From Planctomycetaceae bacterium (lineage in GTDB: Bacteria > Planctomycetota > Planctomycetia > Pirellulales > Thermoguttaceae): a stretch of DNA of 41,675 nucleotides. The DNA lies in assembly GCA_021372005.1 (NCBI GenBank), contig JAJFVC010000089.1, positions 1 through 41,675 of the forward strand. Direction: 5' to 3'. Position numbers and translations under genes: made by a program. The notes beneath the pieces are model-generated. The model did no database searches. It was not told the origin of the DNA and worked only from the letters and a program-made list of their open reading frames with translations. Positions 34,676-41,675 of the stretch are shown piece by piece. The stretch's first letter is position 1. Each line of letters begins with the position of its first letter.

Positions 34676-35293
34676 ATGCGACATCGACGAGTGGGCCGAA
34701 AACTCGGCCGTAAACCGAATCATCAACGGGCGCTGTTGCGCAACTTGGCCAGCGCGCTGTTTCTGACCGAACGCGACGCCGAGTTGGACGACAACAAGCC
34801 GAAGGTGAAGGGTCGGATCATCACGACGATCGAAAAGGCCAAAGAGGTGCGGCCGCTGGTCGAGCGTTGCATTACGATCGCCCGGCACGCGCTGCCGCAT
34901 CAAGAGGCCGCCGACCGGTTGGAGCCGAGCGCCGATCGAAACAGCGAGCAGTGGCGAGCCTGGCGCAAGAGCGATCGTTGGGGCGAGTGGAACAAGACGA
35001 TCGCTCCGGTGGTGGCCGCGCGACGCCGTGCGTTGCGGTTGTTGGGCGACAAGCAGGCGGTCAAAATTTTGTTCGATGAGGTTGCGCCGCGATTCGCCGA
35101 TCGGACGGGCGGTTACACGCGCGTGCTGCGACTGGCTAAGCCGCGGTTGGGCGACGCCGGCACGCGGGCCATTTTGGAGTTGGTCGGCCGCAACGATCGC
35201 GTTCGGCGGTTGGCCGATCGGCCGTCGTTCGAGTCGGATGAGCCGGTGCCCGCGGGCGATCAGGCGGCTCCGGCGGCGGAAGAGTCGAAGTAG
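34676..35293 (+). CDS. rplQ: 50S ribosomal protein L17, enlarged
   Basis: 205 residues from the ATG at 34676, against about 120-130 in E. coli. The core is clear: MRHRRVGRKLGRKPNHQRAL, LRNLASALFLTERDAELDDN, then FADRTGGYTRVLRLAKPRLG and AILELV. Between the two core parts is an insertion of about 40 residues rich in Trp and charged residues (SEQWRAWRKSDRWGEWNKT), and the end has an acidic tail of about 30. The insertion is probably lineage-specific and would extend from the 50S surface near the tunnel exit. Confidence 0.95.
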   Translation: MRHRRVGRKLGRKPNHQRALLRNLASALFLTERDAELDDNKPKVKGRIITTIEKAKEVRPLVERCITIARHALPHQEAADRLEPSADRNSEQWRAWRKSDRWGEWNKTIAPVVAARRRALRLLGDKQAVKILFDEVAPRFADRTGGYTRVLRLAKPRLGDAGTRAILELVGRNDRVRRLADRPSFESDEPVPAGDQAAPAAEESK

Positions 35294-35379
35294 CAGCCAT
35301 CGGCCTTGGGACTTCCGCGGGGCGAGCCGTTTGCGGACGAAAAAGAGCGGGCGCTTGTTTTTCGAGCGGCCTGTGCAAT

Positions 35380-35411
35380 CCGGGAGCCGTTGGCTCCCGG
35401 TTAGGTTTCTT
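35380..35411 (+). terminator. probable terminator of ribosomal supercluster
   Basis: A perfect 9-bp stem, CCGGGAGCC (35380-35388) with GGCTCCCGG (35392-35400), loop of three, followed by a T-rich but interrupted tail. It lies 87 nt after rplQ and before the metallopeptidase-like gene. Confidence 0.6.
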
Positions 35412-35446
35412 GGGGCTCCTTTTCCTGACGCGATGTTGCGCTGCGG

Positions 35447-36025
35447 ATGGACGCCGGATTCGACTTCACGCTGCACATGCGACGGCTATGCGACGACATG
35501 GTCGCGCGGCTGGAATCGCTTCAGCACATCGACATGTCGCGTGTGGCGATCAGTTTCGCCCAGACGCGGCGGGTCGGCGCGGTCGGGATGTTTGCGTCGT
35601 TGACGCCGTTGCGGTTTGCCGGCGGGGCGAGCTACACGATTCGCCGGGCGAGGCGTTGGAGGCTTCAGCGGGTGTACGACGCCGAGGGCCGCGAGATGCT
35701 TTATATTTTGACGTTTTATTTGCCGCGGTTTTTGGATCTGTCGTTGCGAGAGAAGCTCAACACGACGCTGCACGAACTTTGGCATATCGGGCCGAAATTC
35801 GACGGCGACCTGCGTCGGCTGGGCAAACGATGTTTTGCACATGGGGCGTCGCAGAAGCGGTATGACGCGAAGATCGCGTCGTTGGTGGAGGAGTGGCTGG
35901 CCAAGGGGCCGCCGAAATCGCGGTATGGGTTTTTGGAGCTGCATTTTCGGGAACTGACGACGCGTTATGGGCGTGTGTTTGGGCGGCAAGTGCCGACGCC
36001 GAAGTTGCTGCCGTTGGAGAATTGA
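35447..36025 (+). CDS. uncharacterised HExxH protein, putative minimal metallopeptidase
   Basis: 192 residues. The only strong motif is TTLHELWHIGPKFDGDLRRL: H109-E110-x-x-H113, the zincin signature, followed by aspartates that could be the third ligand. There is no signal peptide, membrane segment or other domain; the rest is basic. An N-terminal part (HMRRLCDDMVARLE, MSRVAISFAQTRR) looks like a helix and strand before the active-site helix. I do not recognise a named family beyond putative metallopeptidase. It lies between the rplQ terminator and the tRNA cluster, with no partner gene. Confidence 0.75.
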   Translation: MDAGFDFTLHMRRLCDDMVARLESLQHIDMSRVAISFAQTRRVGAVGMFASLTPLRFAGGASYTIRRARRWRLQRVYDAEGREMLYILTFYLPRFLDLSLREKLNTTLHELWHIGPKFDGDLRRLGKRCFAHGASQKRYDAKIASLVEEWLAKGPPKSRYGFLELHFRELTTRYGRVFGRQVPTPKLLPLEN

Positions 36026-36165
36026 CCTGGCAAGACAGACAAGATGCGTTTGGGTTTTCGGCGAGTCGAAAGATTCAGGGCGGGTATTTTTGGAGGAGTG
36101 TAACACGCGAGAGGGGTTTTGTATTGGCGGGTGGAGATTTTGGCCGAAAATTCCTCGACCCGCCC
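36026..36165. other. non-coding spacer upstream of tRNA-tuf promoter
   Basis: The 321 nt between the HExxH gene and the first tRNA contain no gene. This first part has a 9-bp inverted repeat, AGGGCGGGT (36077-36085) with ACCCGCCCT (36158-36166), whose right half touches the -35 box downstream. Confidence 0.5.
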
Positions 36166-36193
36166 TTGTCATGGTGTTGGGTTCTGCTAAAAT
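36166..36193 (+). promoter_or_regulatory. promoter of tRNA-tuf operon
   Basis: -35 TTGTCA (36166-36171), a 16-bp spacer and TAAAAT (36188-36193) preceded by TGC, an extended -10. A hairpin, CGGCGCGC with GTGCGCCG (36225-36245), lies in the leader before the first tRNA. Confidence 0.7.
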
Positions 36194-36346
36194 CACTGGT
36201 TTCCAGACTTCGGGCTGAGGCTGACGGCGCGCCTTTAGTGCGCCGGAGACGACCAGATTTTCAGTGTCGAAGATTGGAACGGACGGTGTGGCGGACAGTG
36301 GTGCGGCGTTCAGAAGTTGATGGATTGTAAGAAGTTAGCAATAGCG

Positions 36347-36419
36347 GCTAGCGTAGCTCAATCGGCAGAGCAGCTGATTTGTAATCAGCAGGTTGTGGGT
36401 TCAAGTCCCTCCGCTAGCT
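36347..36419 (+). tRNA. tRNA-Thr (anticodon TGT)
   Basis: 73 nt. The acceptor stem GCTAGCG pairs with CGCTAGC; the anticodon stem CTGAT/ATCAG holds the loop TTGTAA with TGT; the T arm has GTTCAAGTC. CCA is not encoded. First gene of a Thr-Tyr-Gly-Thr-tuf cluster. Confidence 0.95.
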
Positions 36420-36507
36420 CGTCGTGGAAACCCTGGAAGCGATTGGTCAGGCGAGCGGGCGGCAAGAAAAAACGCGGCGGATTTGGAAATTGGTGAGTGC
36501 GTGCAGC

Positions 36508-36589
36508 GGGGGGTTTCCCGAGCGGTCAAAGGGGTCAGACTGTAAATCTGATGGCATTGCCTTCGAAGGTTCGAATCCTTCACTCCCCA
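36508..36589 (+). tRNA. tRNA-Tyr (anticodon GTA)
   Basis: 82 nt, class II with a long variable arm. Acceptor GGGGGGT pairs with ACTCCCC (one G-T). Anticodon stem CAGA/TCTG with loop CTGTAAA. The T arm contains GGTTCGAATCC. CCA is not encoded. Confidence 0.94.
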
Positions 36590-36609
36590 TTAGAGACACA
36601 GGTGCGGCT

Positions 36610-36680
36610 GCGGGTGTAGCTCAACGGTAGAGCGGTAGCCTTCCAAGCTACCTACGAGGGTTCGACTCCCTTCACCCGCT
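36610..36680 (+). tRNA. tRNA-Gly (anticodon TCC)
   Basis: 71 nt. Acceptor GCGGGTG pairs with CACCCGC; anticodon loop CTTCCAA gives TCC; the T arm is GGGTTCGACTCCC. CCA is not encoded. Confidence 0.95.
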
Positions 36681-36807
36681 TAAAAGGAGTTTTTGGGTTT
36701 TGGAGAAGAAGAGGACGTCGGGGCGGTTGTTGTGCGGTGCGGTGGCGTTTTGTTTCATGAGAAAAGTCAACACCGACTGAGGACCAGAAAAAGCAGTTCC
36801 AGAGCTG

Positions 36808-36880
<73 letters not shown>

Positions 36881-36984
36881 CTTTATTGTTGGTCGGTCGA
36901 ACGATATCGAAAAAAAGTTTCGTCCGTCCAGGAGATTCCTCTAACCGACACGTTTGATCCAACCAGAGGGAGATTGACACAGAC

Positions 36985-38184
<1,200 letters not shown>

Positions 38185-38248
38185 AGCGAGCGATGAATTT
38201 TGGGTCGTCGGTTGCGTTGTGGTGCGGCCGACGACGGCAGGAAAACAC

Positions 38249-38324
38249 AGGGGTGTAGCTCAATTGGTAGAGCACTGGTCTCCAAAACCAGCGGTTGGGA
38301 GTTCAAATCCCCCCGCCCCTGCCA
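38249..38324 (+). tRNA. tRNA-Trp (anticodon CCA)
   Basis: Acceptor AGGGGTG pairs with CGCCCCT, discriminator G, then an encoded CCA at 38322-38324. Anticodon stem CTGGT/ACCAG with loop CTCCAAA. It is the only one of the five tRNA genes here with a genomic CCA. It lies between tuf and secE, as in many bacteria. Confidence 0.95.
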
Positions 38325-38455
38325 TTGTAGCGAGGTTGTGAAGGATTGGGTCCGGGCTCTTTCGGGTGTGGTTGCGGCGGTGGGTTTGCCGTCGTGCCGC
38401 GAGAGAGTTTTTTCGGACGAACGGATGCGATCAACATGAGGAGGGTCCCCTTCCC

Positions 38456-38860
38456 GTGGGTACGTTTTTCCGCGAATTGATGCACGTCCGCATTTACAAG
38501 CGAAGTCAGGGCCGCGTTACGCGCCAGGTGACGTTCGCCGGGATTGCGCTGATCGTCGCGCTGGGGCTGATGCGGCTGAGCATGATTTTGGCGGGCAAAG
38601 GGCTCGAGTGGCAATTTGCGCTGCCGGGCGTGCTGCTGGCCGCGTTGCTTTGGGCGTCGTATCGGCTGGTGAACGTGCCGGGCGTGGCGGATTTTCTCAT
38701 CGCCGTGGAAGCGGAGATGAACAAGGTTTCGTGGCCGACCCGTACGGAGTTGTTTCGAGCGTCGATGGTGGTGTTGATTCTGATTTTCAGCCTCGGGGCC
38801 ATTTTGGCCACATACGATCTTTTGTGGGGAACGTTGCTTCACGGATTGGGCATCAGATAG
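38456..38860 (+). CDS. secE: preprotein translocase subunit SecE
   Basis: 134 residues from a GTG with GAGGAGGG about ten bases upstream; an ATG at 38480 is possible. It has three hydrophobic segments, with the conserved cytoplasmic helix and last segment in VEAEMNKVSWPTRTELFRAS and VVLILIFSLGAILATYDLL. The three-helix form resembles E. coli SecE. It is followed by nusG after 10 nt, the universal pairing. Confidence 0.93.
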   Translation: MGTFFRELMHVRIYKRSQGRVTRQVTFAGIALIVALGLMRLSMILAGKGLEWQFALPGVLLAALLWASYRLVNVPGVADFLIAVEAEMNKVSWPTRTELFRASMVVLILIFSLGAILATYDLLWGTLLHGLGIR

Positions 38861-38870
38861 GACGAGTGCG

Positions 38871-39566
38871 ATGGACGACCCAAACATTCAGGCTGAGCCG
38901 CCGAAGGCGGAGTTGACGTCGGAACCGAATGCGGAGCCGGCGGCGGACGCTGTGCCCGAGGGGGCGGTACCTGTTGTGGAATCGCCCGCTGTGAAATCGG
39001 CCGACTCGGACGGAAAGACCGCCGACAAGTCGGACAAGATGGATTGGTACATCCTCAAGGTGCAGAGCAATCGTGAGGATTCGATCCGCGAGGGGCTGTT
39101 GCGGCGGGTGGCCATCGCGGGGCTGGATTATTATTTCGGCGACGTGATTGTGCCGACCGAGAAGGTGACGGAGTTCAAGGGCGGCAAGAAGAAGGTCATT
39201 AAGCGGAAGTTGTATCCGGGCTATTTGGTCGTCCACATGGAGATCAACGACGACACGTGGTTCCTAGTCCGCGAGACGCCCGGGATCGGCGATTTCACCG
39301 GAGCGGCCGGTCGTCCGAGTCCGATGCTGCCGCACGAAGTGGCGCGGATCGTGGCGAAGCAGGAGGAGAAGAGCGAAAAGGCGCCGAAACTGAAGATCAC
39401 CTTCCAGAAGGGCGACCGCGTGAAGATCAACGAGGGCACGTTCGAGAATTTTGAAGGCGACGTGGAGAACATCGACGAGACGAACGGGCGAGTAACGGTG
39501 ATGATCAACATTTTCGGCCGGTCGACGCCGGTCGAGTTGGAGTATTGGCAAATCGAGACGCTTTAA
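38871..39566 (+). CDS. nusG: transcription antitermination factor NusG, N-terminally extended
   Basis: 231 residues. The NGN domain starts around residue 57 (MDWYILKVQSNREDSIREGL) and includes KRKLYPGYLVVHMEI and WFLVRETPGIGDFTG; the KOW domain has FQKGDRVKINEGTFENFEG and TVMINIFGRSTPVEL. The first 56 residues are acidic, rich in Pro, Ala and Glu and probably disordered; most NusG proteins lack them. It couples RNA polymerase with Rho or the ribosome. Confidence 0.96.
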   Translation: MDDPNIQAEPPKAELTSEPNAEPAADAVPEGAVPVVESPAVKSADSDGKTADKSDKMDWYILKVQSNREDSIREGLLRRVAIAGLDYYFGDVIVPTEKVTEFKGGKKKVIKRKLYPGYLVVHMEINDDTWFLVRETPGIGDFTGAAGRPSPMLPHEVARIVAKQEEKSEKAPKLKITFQKGDRVKINEGTFENFEGDVENIDETNGRVTVMINIFGRSTPVELEYWQIETL

Positions 39567-39570
39567 GGAG

Positions 39571-39634
39571 AAGGGATCAGGGGTTAGGGATTGGATCGCA
39601 GGCTCTAATCCGTCATCCCCAATCCCCGGTCCCT
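39571..39634. repeat. heptad hairpin, nusG-rplK spacer
   Basis: The left arm starts with heptads GGGATCA, GGGGTTA, GGGATTG; the right arm (39604-39634) runs on the opposite sense with TAATCC and CAATCCCC units. The arms pair imperfectly, about 16 of 20 in the outer part. It ends 7 bases before the rplK ATG, which has no Shine-Dalgarno site. Confidence 0.75.
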
Positions 39635-39641
39635 CAGAAAA

Positions 39642-40070
39642 ATGGCAAAACAATTAGTCGGTGAAGCGAAGTTTCAGGTTCCTGGCGGCCAGGCGACTCC
39701 GGCCCCTCCGGTCGGCACCTCGTTGGGTCGTTACGGCATCAACTTGGGTCAGTTTGTTCAGCAGTTCAACGAACGGACGCGGGATGCCGGCGGGATGCCG
39801 ATTCCGGTGGTCGTGAAGGTGTACAACGACCGGAGCTTCGAGTTCATCACGAAGAGTCCGCCGGCGGCGGCGTTGCTGAAGCAGGCGGCGAGCATCGCCA
39901 AGGGATCGGGCGTGCCGAACAAGGAGAAGGTGGGCAAAGTGACGGTCGCCCAGATCGACGAGATCTGCAAGACGAAAATGGCCGACCTGAACGCCCGGGA
40001 CGTCGAACACGCTCGTCGCATGGTCGAGGGCACCGCGCGGAGCATGGGAATTGAAGTCATCAAGGAGTAA
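39642..40070 (+). CDS. rplK: 50S ribosomal protein L11
   Basis: 142 residues: [59 protein letters not shown] and the C-terminal [14 protein letters not shown]. It forms the GTPase-associated centre with L10 and L12. Confidence 0.97.
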   Translation: MAKQLVGEAKFQVPGGQATPAPPVGTSLGRYGINLGQFVQQFNERTRDAGGMPIPVVVKVYNDRSFEFITKSPPAAALLKQAASIAKGSGVPNKEKVGKVTVAQIDEICKTKMADLNARDVEHARRMVEGTARSMGIEVIKE

Positions 40071-40140
40071 GTGGCGCGTGGCAGGCGGAGAACGAGCCGG
40101 GCTTTTTTGAAGGAGCGGCCGTTCGTCCCGAGTCATTCGT

Positions 40141-40161
40141 CACCAAGCACTAGCGACTAGC
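40141..40161 (+). repeat. heptad repeats, rplK-rplA spacer
   Basis: Three heptads, CACCAAG, CACTAGC and GACTAGC, followed by GAAAA and the rplA ATG. Same orientation as in the S10-spc spacers and, again, no Shine-Dalgarno site. Confidence 0.5.
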
Positions 40162-40166
40162 GAAAA

Positions 40167-40850
40167 ATGCCAAAAACAGCGAAACGTACGAAGGCCATGC
40201 AGGAGAAGTTGCCGGCGGACAGCAAGCCGGTGTCGGTCGCCGAGGCCGTGGCCGTTTTGAAGAATTTCAACACGACGAAGTTCGATCAGACCGTCGAGAT
40301 CGTGATGCGGTTGGGCGTCGATCCGAAGCAGGCCGACCAGTTGGTCCGCGGCTCGATCGTTTTGCCGCACGGCATCGGCAAGTCGCTTCGGGTGGTGGTG
40401 TTCGCCAAGGGCGACAAGATCGACGAGGCGAAGGCGGCCGGCGCGGACGAGGTCGGCGGCCCGGAGTTGGCCGAGAAGATCAAGGGCGGCTGGACGGAGT
40501 TCGACGTGTGCATCGCCTCGCCCGACATGATGGGCGTGGTCGGTCCGTTGGGCAAAGTGCTCGGTCCGCGCGGTTTGATGCCTTCGCCGCGAGCCGGCAC
40601 GGTGACGCCGGACGTGGGCAAGGTGATCAAGGAATACAAGGCCGGCAAGGTGGAGTTCCGCAACGACGCCGGCGGCAATGTGCATGCGGTGGTGGGCAAG
40701 TTGGGTTTCGACGCGCCGAAGTTGGTCGACAACATCACGGCGTTCATCAACCATGTGGTTGGCATCAAGCCGGCGACGGTGAAAGGTCAGTATCTCAAGG
40801 GAATCTCGCTCAGCGCGACGATGAGCCCTGGGGTTCGCGTTCAAGTTTAG
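40167..40850 (+). CDS. rplA: 50S ribosomal protein L1
   Basis: 227 residues: [60 protein letters not shown], and [20 protein letters not shown]. It forms the L1 stalk and in E. coli represses the L11-L1 mRNA. Confidence 0.97.
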   Translation: MPKTAKRTKAMQEKLPADSKPVSVAEAVAVLKNFNTTKFDQTVEIVMRLGVDPKQADQLVRGSIVLPHGIGKSLRVVVFAKGDKIDEAKAAGADEVGGPELAEKIKGGWTEFDVCIASPDMMGVVGPLGKVLGPRGLMPSPRAGTVTPDVGKVIKEYKAGKVEFRNDAGGNVHAVVGKLGFDAPKLVDNITAFINHVVGIKPATVKGQYLKGISLSATMSPGVRVQV

Positions 40851-40920
40851 TTAACCCGCGGCAGGGGCCGCGTGTGAGCGAGCGGATCGACCGTCGCGGC
40901 ACACGAACAAGCGATTCATC

Positions 40921-41469
40921 ATGAGCAAATACGTTAAAAATCTGATTAGCGAACACCTGCGTGGGCAGTTGAAGGACGTCAACGACGCGCTGGTGGTGAA
41001 TATGATCGGTCTGGACGCGAACACCAACACGCGGCTTCGGGCCGAATTGCGCAAGAAGAACATCCACGTGGTGGTGGTCAAGAACAGCATGGCGGCCCGG
41101 GCGACCGAAGGCACGCCGCTGGCTCCGTTGTTCGCCGGGTTGTCGGGCACGGCGGCCGTGTGCTGGGGCGGCGAGGACATCGTCAGCCTGGCCAAGGAGA
41201 TCTCGAAGCTGGTCAAGGACGACAAGTATAAGCCGTTCGAGGCCCGCGGCGGCGTAATGGACGGCGAGGCGCTCAGCGGCGCGCAGGTCGAGCAGGTCAG
41301 CAAGTGGCCGAGTCGGACCGAGCAATTGAGCATTTTGATGGGCCAGATTTTGAGCCCAGGTGCGAAGTTGGCCAGTCAGTTGAACGCGATCGGCGGGGCG
41401 TTGGCCAGCCAGATCGAGCAAAAGGCCCAAGGCGAGGAAGCATCGTCGGCGGAATCGCCGGCTTCATAA
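40921..41469 (+). CDS. rplJ: 50S ribosomal protein L10
   Basis: 182 residues: an N-terminal rRNA-binding domain (VNDALVVNMIGLDANTNTRL, HVVVVKNSMAARATEGTPL) and a C-terminal helix that carries L12 dimers (EQLSILMGQILSPGAKLASQ). The 70-nt gap before it shows no heptad repeat. Confidence 0.95.
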   Translation: MSKYVKNLISEHLRGQLKDVNDALVVNMIGLDANTNTRLRAELRKKNIHVVVVKNSMAARATEGTPLAPLFAGLSGTAAVCWGGEDIVSLAKEISKLVKDDKYKPFEARGGVMDGEALSGAQVEQVSKWPSRTEQLSILMGQILSPGAKLASQLNAIGGALASQIEQKAQGEEASSAESPAS

Positions 41470-41492
41470 AACGTTTGAAACGAAAAGAAAGA

Positions 41493-41510
41493 ACCACGGA
41501 CCTCCGTGGT
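41493..41510. repeat. hairpin between rplJ and rplL
   Basis: ACCACGGA (41493-41500) and its exact complement TCCGTGGT (41503-41510) form a tight perfect stem in the 89-nt spacer, with no T run. An intercistronic structure here could set the higher output of L12 over L10. Confidence 0.55.
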
Positions 41511-41558
41511 GCACCGTAGACCCCTTAGTGACCCAAGTGAGAAAGGATCGAGGTTGTC

Positions 41559-41675
41559 ATGTCAACGGCAGAAGCGACGCGCGAGTTTTCGACAGTGACG
41601 CGTGAGTTGGGCGACAAGATCGTCGGTTTGACGCTGAAGGAAGCGAAAGAGCTGAGCGATTATCTGGAAGAAGTG
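41559..41675 (+). CDS. rplL: 50S ribosomal protein L7/L12, N-terminal part
   Basis: 39 codons visible up to the window edge, starting MSTAEATREFSTVTRELGDK, then IVGLTLKEAKELSDYLEEV, the N-terminal dimerisation helices typical of L12. GAAAGGAT lies upstream. The C-terminal factor-binding domain is outside the window. Confidence 0.9.
   Translation, partial: MSTAEATREFSTVTRELGDKIVGLTLKEAKELSDYLEEV

Overview
The window is about 41.7 kb of high-GC bacterial chromosome, almost fully coding, with no phage, transposon or CRISPR array. Protein sequences and gene order point to the Planctomycetota, probably Pirellulales or a close relative. The signs are the EF-Tu switch I variant, the enlarged L17, a NusG with an N-terminal extension, and many ribosomal genes without Shine-Dalgarno sites. 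This placement is inferred from family resemblance; no database search was possible.

Layout. (1) 1-2343: a truncated phosphatidylserine decarboxylase gene (minus) divergent from enolase, which ends at a strong hairpin terminator. (2) 2350-7095: a minus-strand operon lutA-yqhD-lutB-lutC-cupin for lactate or short-aldehyde oxidation, with a good sigma70-type promoter. (3) 7209-8509: a FixJ-type response regulator and a 644-nt non-coding divergent region rich in palindromes. (4) 8365-13057: dnaG-rpoD with a near-consensus promoter, a terminator, then a coiled-coil zinc-ribbon gene. (5) 13042-17200: a minus-strand operon dprE1-dprE2-ubiA-flippase-like, matching the mycobacterial pathway for polyprenyl-phosphate-D-arabinose, divergent from a GT2 glycosyltransferase and a YqeG-type HAD phosphatase. 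(6) 18886-35293: the whole S10-spc-alpha ribosomal supercluster from rpsJ to rplQ, including secY, adk, map and rpoA. (7) 35447-36025: an orphan HExxH protein. (8) 36166-41675: tRNA-Thr, -Tyr, -Gly, -Thr, tuf, tRNA-Trp, secE, nusG, rplK, rplA, rplJ and the start of rplL.

How it works together: regions 4, 6 and 8 hold core replication, transcription, translation and secretion genes. Region 2 is a carbon and energy module. Region 5 would supply a lipid-linked arabinofuranose donor to a cell-envelope or glycoprotein glycosylation system whose transferases are not in the window.

The most unusual structure is a dispersed 7-bp repeat, with unit CACTRRC grading into YCCTAAT, that fills the spacers between ribosomal genes. 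It stops one to a few bases before start codons that lack Shine-Dalgarno sites. Several copies form long inverted repeats, including a perfect 32-bp stem between secY and adk and a near-perfect 32-bp stem just upstream of secY. It resembles the heptanucleotide repeats (STRRs) of heterocystous cyanobacteria and may process or tune this long polycistronic mRNA.
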